Shown here piece after piece: positions 9,635 through 18,458 of a stretch of DNA of 64,000 nt. How positions within the stretch are numbered: position 1 is the first letter of the stretch; each line of letters opens with the position of its first letter. The stretch is from an uncultured Lachnospiraceae bacterium (GTDB lineage Bacteria > Bacillota > Clostridia > Lachnospirales > Lachnospiraceae). Location of the stretch: assembly GCA_944380605.1 (NCBI GenBank), contig CALWIA010000027.1:233775-297774 (forward strand), read 5' to 3'. The notes beneath the pieces are model-generated. The model saw only the letters and a list, made by a program, of their open reading frames with translations. It was not told the DNA's origin and did not search any database. Position numbers and translations under genes: made by a program.

Positions 9635-10534
9635 TCAGCGGTCCAGGCTGCTGCGCAGCTCCTTTAACGCCTCCGCGAACCGGCGGGAAGTGGCGGTGGG
9701 GTTGCCTTTCAGCAGCTGCCGCCGGTAGAAGGACATATGGCTGTAAAGCTGCAGCCGTTTTTCCCGAAGAGCGCCGAGGCGGGAGGACAGAAGGGCTTCC
9801 CGCTGCTGCCAGTCGGCGGCCTTCGCTGCCATATCCGCGGCTTTCTGCGCCGCGTTTTCCTGAAGCTGTTCAGCCCGGGCTGCCACACCGGCGGCCCGCT
9901 GGGCAGCATTTTCTTTGAATTCGCTTACTTTCTGAGACGTTTCCGCCTTTAAAAGCGCCAGTTGCAGCTGCAGTTCCTCGGCTTCCGCCTTCATGCGGGT
10001 CATGGCCTCCAGCGCGCGGCCCAGATCCAGCGCCTCTCTGGTGGACTGCACCGCGTCCAGCATGAACAGGACGGTGAGAACCGCCAGCACCGGAAATTCG
10101 ATCCAGGGAGACAGGCCCAGGACGAAGTCCGAGATGGGCCGGTGCACCCATTCCGTCAGCAGAATGGTCAGAAGTCCCCAGGTCAGGGAGGATCCCAGGC
10201 TGACGTAGCCGTTGATCTGGAAGCGCAGATGGCTGTAATCCCAGTATTTCATCTTGAAAAGCCGCTCCATGACGTATCCGGTGACATATTCCAGAATGCT
10301 GGCGGCTATGGTGCCGGCCAGGTAGACGGCCGCTATGCTGTCCCGGAGAGGAAGGGACACCCAGAGCATCATCACGGCGCCGGTGCCGTAAAGGGGGAGC
10401 ATCGGAAGCCGCAGAAAGCCCCGGTTGACCAGTCGGCGGCTTTTGATGGAGACATAGCAGGATTCGAAGATCCATCCGAAGAAGCTGTATATATAAAAGA
10501 AACTCAGCCATTGGTGAAATGCGTAGGTGTACAT
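9635..10534 (-). CDS. CmpB-type putative ABC transporter permease with coiled-coil tail
   Basis: 299-residue membrane protein. The start at 10534 is chosen for its GGAGG at 9-nt spacing; the ATG 14 codons earlier has no such site. The N-terminal about 150 residues contain four to five membrane helices with FFGWIFESCYVSIKSRRLVNRGFL and MERLFKMKYWDYSHLRFQINGYVSL, features of the CmpB family (putative ABC permeases of Firmicutes). From about residue 165 it continues as a long Ala/Glu/Gln-rich coiled coil. No ATPase is adjacent, so the transporter label is only a family name. Divergent from the MFS gene. Confidence 0.8.
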   Translation of the reverse strand: MYTYAFHQWLSFFYIYSFFGWIFESCYVSIKSRRLVNRGFLRLPMLPLYGTGAVMMLWVSLPLRDSIAAVYLAGTIAASILEYVTGYVMERLFKMKYWDYSHLRFQINGYVSLGSSLTWGLLTILLTEWVHRPISDFVLGLSPWIEFPVLAVLTVLFMLDAVQSTREALDLGRALEAMTRMKAEAEELQLQLALLKAETSQKVSEFKENAAQRAAGVAARAEQLQENAAQKAADMAAKAADWQQREALLSSRLGALREKRLQLYSHMSFYRRQLLKGNPTATSRRFAEALKELRSSLDR

Positions 10535-10645
10535 GGTGAAAAACCTCCGGAGATTGTACGGAATGCGGATAGACATTCCGCCTGTCAGGTATTAGAATTA
10601 TATTTTGAAAAAATTTTTCTGTCAAGCGACACGGAGGTACGAACG

Positions 10646-11842
10646 ATGCTGCAGCTGCTGCTGCCTGTGATTTATCTTGCGTTTATCAGTCTGGGACTTC
10701 CCGACGCGGTGCTGGGAGCGGCGTGGCCGTCCATGCACCAGGAGTTCGGCGTTCCCATTTCCTATGCCGGCGCGGTATCCATGATCATTTCCGCCGGCAC
10801 CATTGTATCCAGTCTCCAGAGCGACCGGCTGACCCGGCGCTGGGGCACCGGAAAAGTGACGGCCTTCAGCGTGGCCATCACCGCGGTTTCCCTGTTCGGG
10901 TTTTCCATGACCCGTTCCTTCTGGCTGCTGTGCGCCTGGGCGGTGCCCTACGGGCTGGGGGCCGGAAGCGTGGACGCGTCCATCAACAACTACGTGGCCC
11001 TGCACTACAAAAGCCGCCATATGAGCTGGCTCCACTGCATGTGGGGCGTCGGGGCGACGGCGGGTCCCTATGTCATGGGCTGGGCCCTGGCCGGCGGCGG
11101 CCAGTGGTATGACGGCTACCGGGTGCTCGGCATCTTCCAGATAGCTCTGACGGCGGTGCTGTTTTTTACCCTGCCGCTGTGGAAGGAAAATAACAAAAGC
11201 GCCGGGCAGAACCGGGACGCTTCGCCGGAAAAGGCCGGCGCCGGAAAGCCGCTGACCCTGAAAGAGATCTTCGGCATTCCCGGCGCCAGAGAGATTCTGA
11301 TCTGTTTTCTATGCTACAGCGCGGTGGAGCAGAGCGTCAGCCTGTGGGCCAGCACCTATCTGGCGTTGGCCAGAGGGGTGGCGGCGGAGACGGCGGCCCG
11401 GTACGCGGGGATGTTTTTCATCGGCATTACCGTGGGCCGGGGCATCAGCGGGTTTTTGACCATGGAAATCGATGACGAAAACATGATCCGGCTGGGTCAG
11501 GTGCTGATCGCGGCAGGCATTGCCTGTCTGCTGATTCCCGGTCCCCAGGCGCTGGCGCTGCTGGGCCTGGTGGTGATCGGCCTGGGCTGCGCCCCCATCT
11601 ATCCCTGCATCATCCACTCTACGCCGGCCCATTTCGGGGCGGACAAGTCCCAGGCGGTGATCGGCGTGCAGATGGCTTTCGCCTATATCGGATCCTGCCT
11701 GATGCCGCCGCTGTTCGGCCTGGCGGCCAACCACATCACCCCGGCGCTGCTGCCGGGCTATCTGCTGGCGCTGCTGGCCCTGATGGCTGTGATGCACGAA
11801 CTTCTGATGAAGCGGGCGCCGGGGACGAAGCGGCCGCTCTGA
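10646..11842 (+). CDS. major facilitator superfamily transporter
   Basis: 398-residue MFS permease with about 12 hydrophobic segments. ATG at 10646 has GGAGGT 10 nt upstream; the longer upstream reading frame overlaps the divergent neighbour and is rejected. The N-terminus (ISLGLPDAVLGAAWPSM) and the loop SDRLTRRWGTGKV match the MFS A-motif region; WLHCMWGVGATAGPYVMG resembles FucP/GlcP-like sugar transporters. Substrate is unknown. The stop codon touches the end of the converging P-type ATPase gene. Confidence 0.85.
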   Translation: MLQLLLPVIYLAFISLGLPDAVLGAAWPSMHQEFGVPISYAGAVSMIISAGTIVSSLQSDRLTRRWGTGKVTAFSVAITAVSLFGFSMTRSFWLLCAWAVPYGLGAGSVDASINNYVALHYKSRHMSWLHCMWGVGATAGPYVMGWALAGGGQWYDGYRVLGIFQIALTAVLFFTLPLWKENNKSAGQNRDASPEKAGAGKPLTLKEIFGIPGAREILICFLCYSAVEQSVSLWASTYLALARGVAAETAARYAGMFFIGITVGRGISGFLTMEIDDENMIRLGQVLIAAGIACLLIPGPQALALLGLVVIGLGCAPIYPCIIHSTPAHFGADKSQAVIGVQMAFAYIGSCLMPPLFGLAANHITPALLPGYLLALLALMAVMHELLMKRAPGTKRPL

Positions 11843-14497
11843 TCAATCGGCGGAGCCGGCCCGCCGCTGGAACCATTTGACGATTTCCATAATCGGAATG
11901 ATGCTGACGGCCAGCAGCAGGGCGATCAGGTATTCATTCAGATCGATGGGCGTAAACTGGAAGGCCTTTGCCAAAAACGGCACTTCGATAACGGCGGTGG
12001 TGAGGATCAGGGATACCAGCATGGCGCCGTAGAGGAACTTGTTGTGGGTCTTCAGCCGGAACAGGGAGCCGCGGCGGCTTCGCATGTTCAGGGAGTGGCA
12101 GATTTCGACCATGGACAGGGTTAAAAACGCCATGGTGGTGCCGTCGGCGCTGTTGGTAAATTCCCAGACGCCGCTTTCGATGTAGTGGCCCAGCAGATAG
12201 GACAGCATCACCAGAACCGTAACCACAAAGCCCTGGAAGAATACGTCAAATCCCAGACCGCCGGCAAAAATCCCTTCCTTGGGATCCCGGGGCTTGCGTT
12301 TCATGATGTCGGCCTCGCTTTTTTCCATGCCCAGCGCCAGAGCCGGGAAGCAGTCGGTGATCCGGTTGATCCACAGAAGGTGCACCGGTTCCAGGATGGT
12401 AAAGCCCAGCAGGGTGGCGAAGAAGATGGCCAGCACCTCCGCCAGGTTGGAGGCCAGCAGGAACTGGATGGCCTTGCGGATATTGGCGTAGATGCGGCGG
12501 CCTTCTTCCACGGCGGATACGATGGTGGCAAAATTGTCGTCGGCCAGCACCATGTCCGCCACGTTCTTGGTCACGTCGGTGCCGGTGATGCCCATGCCGA
12601 TGCCGATGTCGGCGCTTTTAATGGAAGGTGCGTCGTTGACGCCGTCGCCGGTCATGGCGGTGATCTTGCCGCGGGCTTTCCAGCCTTTTACAATGCGCAC
12701 CTTGTGTTCCGGCTGTACCCGGGCATAGACCGAATACTGTTCAATATTCTGGTTGAACATTTCCTCGCTCATGTCGTTGAGCTGAGCGCCGGTAATGGCC
12801 TGGGAGGGATCGGTGATGATGCCCAGTTCCATGCCGATGGCTACGGCGGTGTCCTTGTGGTCTCCGGTGATCATCACCGGCCGGATGCCGGCTTCGCGGC
12901 ACTCCACAATGGCGGCCTTGACTTCCGGACGCACCGGGTCGATCATGCCGGACAGGCCCAGATAGGTCAGGTCCTGTTCCAGAAACTCCGGTTCGGAGGA
13001 GGCGGGAAGGGAGGGCCAGTCTCTTCTGGCGGCGCAGAGCACCCGCAGGGCCCGGTCGGCCATGGCCTTGTTGCGCGCCAGGATGTCTTCCCGGATGGCG
13101 TCGGTCATGGGCACTTCCCGTCCGCCGATCCAGGCGCGGCTGCAGCGCTTGAGCACTTCGTCCGGGGCGCCCTTGGTGAACTGGACGATTCTGCCGTCCG
13201 CCGTCTGATGGACTGTGGACATCATCTTGCGCATGGAGTCAAAAGGCGCCTCCGCCACGCGGACGTATTCCTGTTCCAGCCGGTCTTTGGGCAGGCCGTT
13301 TTTGCAGGCGTCGTTGACCAGGGCGCATTCCGTAGGCTCGCCGACGGCCTGGCCGCTGTCGGGATCCAGTTCGGCGTCGGAACAGAGGGCCATGGCGGTT
13401 TCCAGCGCCGGCTCGTCGTCGGCGGCGTGGTCTACCACCGTCATCTTGTTCTGGGTCAGAGTGCCGGTCTTGTCAGAGCAGATGATTTGGGTGCACCCCA
13501 GGGTTTCCACCGCCGTCAGCTTGCGGATAATGGCATTGCGGCGGGACATGTTGGTGACGCCGATGGACAGGACGATGGTAACCACGGCGGCCAGGCCTTC
13601 CGGAATCGCGGCCACCGCCAGAGAAACGGCGACCATAAAGGTATCCAGGAAGGTTTCGCCGGTGATGCCTTCCGGGCTCATCTGGGCCCGGACCAGGCCG
13701 ACGGCGAAGATGATGGCGCAGATGCCGATGACCAGCACCGTCAGAATCTTGCTGAGCTGGTTTAATTTTCTCTGAAGGGGGGTCTCCTCTTCTTTGGCCT
13801 GGGTCAGGGCGTGGGCGATTTTTCCCATTTCCGTATCCATGCCGGTGCCGGTGATCACGGCCCGGCCGCGGCCGTATACCACGGTGGAGCCCATGTACAC
13901 CATGTTTTTGCGGTCGCCCAGCGGAATGTCCTTCTGGCCGTTTAAGCTCAGCGGGTCCGCGGTCTTGGTGACCGGCACGGATTCGCCGGTCAGGGCGGCT
14001 TCTTCCACCTTCATGCTGGCGCATTCCAGAAGACGGCCATCGGCGGGAACCGAATCTCCGGCCTCCAGCAGTACAATGTCGCCGGGCACCAGTTCTTCGC
14101 TTTTCAGAACCGTCAGTTTGCCGTCCCGCAGCACCTTGCTGGTGGCGGCGGCGATTTCCTGCAGCGCCGCGATGGCGGCTTCCGCTTTGCTCTCCTGTAC
14201 CACGCCCAGTACGGCGTTGATGATGACCACCGCCATGATGATAATGACGTCGGTGAAGGACTCTCCTTCGTAGAACGCGGTGATGCCGGAAATGACGGCG
14301 GCGGCGATGAGGATGATGATCATGGGGTCCGCCAGCTCGTCCAGAAACCGCTTCAGCAGCGAAACCTTCTTTCCCTCCTCCAGCTTGTTTCTGCCGTACT
14401 GTTCCAGACGTCCGGCGGCTTCCTGCCCGGACAGGCCTTCCGGGGAGGTGTTCTGCTTGTTCAGCACCTCTTCCCAGGGTGACAGATACTCTTTCAT
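11843..14497 (-). CDS. P-type cation ATPase (Ca2+/Mn2+ exporter, type II)
   Basis: 884-residue P-type ATPase of the Ca2+-ATPase group. Visible: N-terminal cation ATPase domain (GLSGQEAAGRLEQYGRNKL), actuator loop TGESVPVTK, ion-site helix AIPEGLAAVVTIVLSIG, phosphorylation site DKTGTLTQ near residue 340, hinge TGDGVNDAP, and a six-helix C-terminal module. These motifs fit export of Ca2+ and/or Mn2+ at the plasma membrane. The leader carries a yybP-ykoY riboswitch, which senses Mn2+, so Mn2+ export or Mn/Ca homeostasis is the best reading. It has its own promoter. Confidence 0.93.
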   Translation of the reverse strand: MKEYLSPWEEVLNKQNTSPEGLSGQEAAGRLEQYGRNKLEEGKKVSLLKRFLDELADPMIIILIAAAVISGITAFYEGESFTDVIIIMAVVIINAVLGVVQESKAEAAIAALQEIAAATSKVLRDGKLTVLKSEELVPGDIVLLEAGDSVPADGRLLECASMKVEEAALTGESVPVTKTADPLSLNGQKDIPLGDRKNMVYMGSTVVYGRGRAVITGTGMDTEMGKIAHALTQAKEEETPLQRKLNQLSKILTVLVIGICAIIFAVGLVRAQMSPEGITGETFLDTFMVAVSLAVAAIPEGLAAVVTIVLSIGVTNMSRRNAIIRKLTAVETLGCTQIICSDKTGTLTQNKMTVVDHAADDEPALETAMALCSDAELDPDSGQAVGEPTECALVNDACKNGLPKDRLEQEYVRVAEAPFDSMRKMMSTVHQTADGRIVQFTKGAPDEVLKRCSRAWIGGREVPMTDAIREDILARNKAMADRALRVLCAARRDWPSLPASSEPEFLEQDLTYLGLSGMIDPVRPEVKAAIVECREAGIRPVMITGDHKDTAVAIGMELGIITDPSQAITGAQLNDMSEEMFNQNIEQYSVYARVQPEHKVRIVKGWKARGKITAMTGDGVNDAPSIKSADIGIGMGITGTDVTKNVADMVLADDNFATIVSAVEEGRRIYANIRKAIQFLLASNLAEVLAIFFATLLGFTILEPVHLLWINRITDCFPALALGMEKSEADIMKRKPRDPKEGIFAGGLGFDVFFQGFVVTVLVMLSYLLGHYIESGVWEFTNSADGTTMAFLTLSMVEICHSLNMRSRRGSLFRLKTHNKFLYGAMLVSLILTTAVIEVPFLAKAFQFTPIDLNEYLIALLLAVSIIPIMEIVKWFQRRAGSAD

Positions 14498-14541
14498 GCG
14501 AGTGCCTCCTTTGTTTGCCGGGAGCGGCGGGCGTTTTCCGG

Positions 14542-14588
14542 AAAATAAAAAAGACCTATCTGTCCGACAAAATCAGACAGATAAGTCT
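14542..14588 (-). terminator. riboswitch-controlled intrinsic terminator
   Basis: On the minus strand AAGACTTATCTGTC pairs with GACAGATAGGTCTT over a short loop and is followed by TTTTTATTTT. Its 5' arm is the 3' strand of the riboswitch P1 helix (CTTAT, 14585-14581), so the aptamer and the terminator compete for the same bases. Metal binding would therefore favour read-through. Confidence 0.85.
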
Positions 14589-14677
14589 TGTCATTTCAAA
14601 CAAAGCCAGAAGCGGAACGCTCCACGATGTTGACTTCGCTGCGGACCGGCACGGCCCGCCGACTACTCCCTTATTTG
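14581..14677 (-). promoter_or_regulatory. yybP-ykoY manganese riboswitch aptamer
   Basis: Minus-strand leader of the P-type ATPase. It contains the hallmark segments of the Mn2+-sensing yybP-ykoY family: AAGGGAGTAGTC at the 5' side, GTCAACATCGTGG in the distal loop, and ACAAGACTTAT closing P1. ATAAG (14674-14670) pairs exactly with CTTAT (14585-14581). The family is known to sit before P-type ATPases and other metal exporters and to turn them on when Mn2+ is high; arrangement here is the same. Confidence 0.88.
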
Positions 14678-14682
14678 CGTTT

Positions 14683-14711
14683 ACTCTACCACGGATCCGG
14701 GGCGGTGTCAA
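14683..14711 (-). promoter_or_regulatory. promoter of the riboswitch-ATPase transcript
   Basis: On the minus strand TTGACA (14711-14706), 17-bp spacer, TAGAGT (14688-14683). The predicted start point falls a few bases before the riboswitch P1 helix, which supports both calls. Confidence 0.75.
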
Positions 14712-14750
14712 TGGGTATTTTGTCTTCCGCGGCCGGGCCGGACACAAAGA

Positions 14751-14925
14751 AAAGGCCCTGCCGAAGCAGGAGCCTTTCTTTAGGGAATGGTAGGTATATT
14801 TAGGAAATTGTCTTAGGGGGGCCGGACGGATCGCTCCGTCCGGTATGAGTATGAAAAAGCTTTGTGATTTCAAGTGGTCTACTTGAAACAAAGGCCCGTT
14901 ACCCTTTCGGATAACGTACCTATAG
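14751..14925. other. unassigned highly structured intergenic element
   Basis: Within the 644-bp gap between the ATPase and mreB, about 175 bp form a chain of hairpins: AAAGGC..CTGC/GCAG..GCCTTT (14752-14778), CCGGACGGA/TCCGTCCGG (14822-14843), ACTTGAAA/TTTCAAGT within a longer CTTTGT/ACAAAG stem (about 14859-14893), and GTTACCC/GGATAAC with a tetraloop (14898-14915). Read on the minus strand it ends in a hairpin followed by TTTTCTTT. It may be a small RNA, a cis-leader or a mobile palindromic element. I do not recognise the family and see no convincing ORF. Confidence 0.35.
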
Positions 14926-15064
14926 TATATCCAAGAATTGTGACTAAAATATGTCCCTGATATAAAATAATCATAAACAAAATTAAAAAAAGCAGAAGGG
15001 AATCGAAACGAAAGCGAAAGAAATGGGACAAATAAAAAGAAAACGCATTTTCAGAAAAAAAGCC

Positions 15065-15093
15065 TTTAAAAACCGGGAAGGATTGTATATAAT
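15065..15093 (+). promoter_or_regulatory. putative mreB promoter
   Basis: TTTAAA (15065-15070), 17-bp spacer and TATAAT (15088-15093), followed by a leader of about 45 nt to the mreB start. The preceding 100 bp are very A-rich, as in UP elements. Confidence 0.55.
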
Positions 15094-15141
15094 AATAGAT
15101 AAGTCTGACATTGTGAGAGATAAATGGAGGAAACGAGAAGT

Positions 15142-16146
15142 ATGGTAATGTCCAATGACATTGGAATTGATCTGGGTACGGCCAGTATCCTTGTGTATAT
15201 TAAAGGCAAAGGCGTGGTGCTGAAGGAGCCGTCTGTGGTGGCCATCGACCGGGACACCAACAAGATCATGGCCATCGGCGAAGAAGCGCGGCTGATGATC
15301 GGCCGGACGCCGGGCAACATCGTGGCGGTGCGGCCGCTGCGGCAGGGCGTGATTTCCGATTATACCGTGACGGAAAAGATGTTAAAGTACTTCATCAACA
15401 AGGCGGTGGGCAAGAAGACGCTGCGCAAGCCGCGCATCAGCGTCTGCATTCCCAGCGGCGCCACGGAAGTGGAGAAGAAAGCGGTGGAGGACGCTACTTA
15501 CCAGGCGGGAGCCAGAGAGGTTTCCATTATCGAAGAACCGGTGGCGGCGGCCATCGGCGCCGGCATCGACATCTCCAAGGCCTGCGGCAATATGATCGTG
15601 GACATCGGCGGCGGTACGGCGGATATCGCGGTGATTTCCCTGGGGGGCACCGTGGTCAGCACGTCCATCAAGGTGGCCGGCGACGACTTTGACGAGGCGC
15701 TGGTCCGCTATATGAGAAAGAAGCACAACCTGTTGATCGGCGAACGGACGGCAGAGGAGATCAAGATCAACATCGGCGCGGCCTACCGCAGACCGGAGGT
15801 CCTGACCATGGAAGTCCGGGGCCGGAACCTGGTGACGGGCCTGCCCAAGACCATTGTGGTGACTTCCGACGAGACGCTGGAGGCCCTGCGGGAGCCGGCC
15901 ATGCAGATCGTGGACGCCGTGCACAACGTGCTGGAGCGGACGCCTCCGGAACTGGCGGCGGACATTTTCGACCGGGGCATTGTGCTGACCGGCGGCGGTT
16001 CCCTGCTCAGCGGCTTGGACGCCCTGATTGAAGAAAAGACGGGCATCAGCACGGTGATCGCGGAAGACCCGCTGACGGCAGTGGCCATCGGTACCGGCAA
16101 GTTTATCGAGTTTACCCACGGAGACGGCGGAAAAAGAGAATTTTAA
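15142..16146 (+). CDS. mreB: rod shape-determining protein MreB/Mbl
   Basis: 334-residue actin-like ATPase that forms membrane-associated filaments guiding the elongation cell-wall machinery. ATG at 15142 lies 11 nt after GGAGG; the upstream ATG at 15124 contains the ribosome-binding site. Actin-family motifs: phosphate-1 IGIDLGTASILVY, connect-1 region EEPVAAAIGAGID, phosphate-2 NMIVDIGGGTADIAVISLGG, adenosine motif GIVLTGGGSLLSG. No mreC/mreD follows, so this is a stand-alone copy (mreB or mbl type; sequence alone does not settle which). Confidence 0.93.
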   Translation: MVMSNDIGIDLGTASILVYIKGKGVVLKEPSVVAIDRDTNKIMAIGEEARLMIGRTPGNIVAVRPLRQGVISDYTVTEKMLKYFINKAVGKKTLRKPRISVCIPSGATEVEKKAVEDATYQAGAREVSIIEEPVAAAIGAGIDISKACGNMIVDIGGGTADIAVISLGGTVVSTSIKVAGDDFDEALVRYMRKKHNLLIGERTAEEIKINIGAAYRRPEVLTMEVRGRNLVTGLPKTIVVTSDETLEALREPAMQIVDAVHNVLERTPPELAADIFDRGIVLTGGGSLLSGLDALIEEKTGISTVIAEDPLTAVAIGTGKFIEFTHGDGGKREF

Positions 16147-16159
16147 TCGGCTTTAGGCG

Positions 16160-16196
16160 GAGCCGGCGCAAAGAAATTTGCGGCGGCTCTTTTTTT
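16160..16196 (+). terminator. terminator after mreB
   Basis: GAGCCG-CGCAAA pairs with TTTGCG-CGGCTC, then seven T. The bases immediately downstream (CGATAGGAAATTT, 16199 on) recur in the palindrome at 41165. Confidence 0.85.
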
Positions 16197-16241
16197 ACGA
16201 TAGGAAATTTCACGGTCGGGCAGACAGCGGGAGGTGAAAGC

Positions 16242-18458
16242 GTGGCGGCAGTGACGGGATTTGTGGAAAAAATCAAATACCGCAGCGAAGACAGCGGCTA
16301 TACGGTGCTGACGGTGGTTTCCGAAGGCGAGGAATATGTGCTGGTGGGAAATTTTCCCTATATAGGAGAGGGCGAACTGCTGGCGGCCCAGGGCACCATG
16401 ACGGAGCATCCGGTGTACGGAGAACAGTTGGCGGTCAGTTCCTATGAGATCCGCACGCCGGAAACGGCGGAGGCTATGGAACGGTATCTGGGCTCCGGAG
16501 CCATAAAAGGCGTCGGCGCGGCCCTGGCGGCCCGGATCGTCCGCCGGTTCAAGGCGGACACCTTCCGGATCATCGAAGAAGAGCCGGAGCGGCTGGCAGA
16601 GGTCAAAGGCATCAGCGAAAAGATGGCCATGGCCATTTCCGACCAGGTGGAAAGCAAAAAAGAGATGCGTCAGGCCATGATGTTTCTGCAGCAGTACGGC
16701 ATTTCCATGAACCTGGGCGCCCGGATCTACCGGGAATACGGAGAGCGGATGTACGGAATCATCCGGGAAAATCCCTACCGGCTGGCGGACGACATCTCCG
16801 GCGTGGGATTCCAGATCGCCGACGAAATCGCCAGAAAGGCGGGGATCGCGCCGGACTGCGAAGAGCGGATCCAGGCGGGCATCCTCTATACGCTGCAGCA
16901 GGCGTCGGTTCAGGGTCACACCTATCTGCCGCGGGAAGAGCTGTGCCGGCAGGCGGCGGATATGCTGCGGGTGCCGGAGGAATCTCTGGAACCGGTGCTT
17001 ATGGACATGCAGATGGACAAACGTCTGGTGATCAAAGGCGGAGGCGGCCAGGTGTACGCTTCCTTCTATTATTATATGGAACTGCAGGTGGCGCGGATGC
17101 TGCACGATCTGAACATCCGCGGCGCGGCGCCGGAAGAGGGTGCCGCCCGCCTGCGGGAAATCTGGAGCGGGGCGGAGATGGAGCCGGATCCGCTGCAGAT
17201 CCAGGCGGTGCAGGCGGCGGCGGAAAACGGCCTGCTGGTCATCACCGGCGGTCCGGGCACCGGAAAGACCACCACCATCAACGCCCTGATCCGGTATTTT
17301 GCCCGGGAAGAGATGGAGATTCTGCTGGCGGCGCCGACGGGCCGGGCAGCCAAGCGCATGTCCGAGGCCACCGGCCGGGAGGCGAAGACCATCCATCGCC
17401 TGCTGGAGCTGAACGGCGCCCCGGGCGAAGACGGGACGGCGCCGACGCGGTTTGAACGCAACGAAGAAAATCCGCTGGACGCCGATGTGATTATCATCGA
17501 CGAAATGTCCATGGTGGACATCCAGCTGATGCAGTCGCTGCTAAAGGCGGTCAACGTAGGCACCCGGCTGATTCTGGTGGGCGACGTCAGCCAGCTGCCG
17601 TCGGTGGGTCCGGGCAGCGTGCTGCGGGACATCATCGAGTCCGGCTGCTTCCCGGTGGTCAAGCTGACCCGCATCTTCCGCCAGGCGGCGGAAAGCGACA
17701 TTGTGGTCAACGCCCATCGGATCAACGCCGGTGAACCGGTGGATCTGGCCAAAAAGAGCCGGGATTTTCTGTTTATCCGCCGGGAGAATCCCGACGCCAT
17801 CATCCGGGCGTCTCTGACGCTTCTGACGGAGAAACTGCCGGGATACGTCCACGCCAGGCCTTTTGACATCCAGATCATGACGCCCATGCGCAAGGGGGCG
17901 CTGGGCGTGGAACGGCTCAACAAGATTCTGCAGGACTATTTAAATCCCCAGGACGGGAGCCGGCCGGAAAAGGAATCCGGCGGCACGGTCTTCCGCCTGG
18001 GAGACAAGGTGATGCAGATCAAAAACAACTACCAGGCGGAATGGGAGATCCGCGGCCGGCACGGCATGCCGGTGGACGCGGGAACCGGCGTGTTCAACGG
18101 AGACATGGGCATCATCCGGGAAATCAACCATTTCGCGGAGACCCTGACGGTAGAATTTGACGAAGGAAAGATGGTGGAATACGGGTTCGGGCAACTGGAA
18201 GAACTGGAACTGGCCTATGCCATTACCATACATAAATCCCAGGGAAGCGAATACCCGGCGGTGATCATTCCCATGTACAGCGGCCCCCGGATGCTGATGA
18301 CCCGGAACCTGCTGTATACGGCGGTGACCCGGGCCCGGTCCTGCGTCTGCCTGGTGGGCCTGCCGGAGGTGTTTCAGGCCATGGAAGCCAATTCCATGGA
18401 GCAGCGCAGATATTCCGGCCTGCGAAGCCGGATTCAGGAGATAGGAGGCATGCTTTGA
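16242..18458 (+). CDS. recD2: RecD2-type ATP-dependent DNA helicase
   Basis: 738-residue superfamily 1B helicase of the RecD2 (RecD-like, RecBC-independent) class, a 5'-3' helicase in DNA repair. The GTG start is supported by GGGAGGTGAAAGC. N-terminal OB-like and helix-hairpin-helix regions (SGAIKGVGAALAARIVRRF), Walker A GGPGTGKTTT near residue 337, Walker B VIIIDEMSMVD, motif GDVSQLPSVGPGSVL, and a C-terminal SH3/UvrD-like part with LAYAITIHKSQGSEYP and YTAVTRAR. Length matches the family (700-750). It overlaps comF by 4 bp. Confidence 0.95.
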   Translation: MAAVTGFVEKIKYRSEDSGYTVLTVVSEGEEYVLVGNFPYIGEGELLAAQGTMTEHPVYGEQLAVSSYEIRTPETAEAMERYLGSGAIKGVGAALAARIVRRFKADTFRIIEEEPERLAEVKGISEKMAMAISDQVESKKEMRQAMMFLQQYGISMNLGARIYREYGERMYGIIRENPYRLADDISGVGFQIADEIARKAGIAPDCEERIQAGILYTLQQASVQGHTYLPREELCRQAADMLRVPEESLEPVLMDMQMDKRLVIKGGGGQVYASFYYYMELQVARMLHDLNIRGAAPEEGAARLREIWSGAEMEPDPLQIQAVQAAAENGLLVITGGPGTGKTTTINALIRYFAREEMEILLAAPTGRAAKRMSEATGREAKTIHRLLELNGAPGEDGTAPTRFERNEENPLDADVIIIDEMSMVDIQLMQSLLKAVNVGTRLILVGDVSQLPSVGPGSVLRDIIESGCFPVVKLTRIFRQAAESDIVVNAHRINAGEPVDLAKKSRDFLFIRRENPDAIIRASLTLLTEKLPGYVHARPFDIQIMTPMRKGALGVERLNKILQDYLNPQDGSRPEKESGGTVFRLGDKVMQIKNNYQAEWEIRGRHGMPVDAGTGVFNGDMGIIREINHFAETLTVEFDEGKMVEYGFGQLEELELAYAITIHKSQGSEYPAVIIPMYSGPRMLMTRNLLYTAVTRARSCVCLVGLPEVFQAMEANSMEQRRYSGLRSRIQEIGGML

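Noticed and set aside
12185..13765. 526-codon open frame antisense to the P-type ATPase gene
   Set aside because: It is a shadow caused by GC-rich codon bias. The sense strand encodes an intact P-type ATPase with all motifs, and the antisense product shows no recognisable domain.
14479..14891. Small open frames over the riboswitch region on both strands
   Set aside because: They overlap the riboswitch, terminator and promoter and have no ribosome-binding sites.
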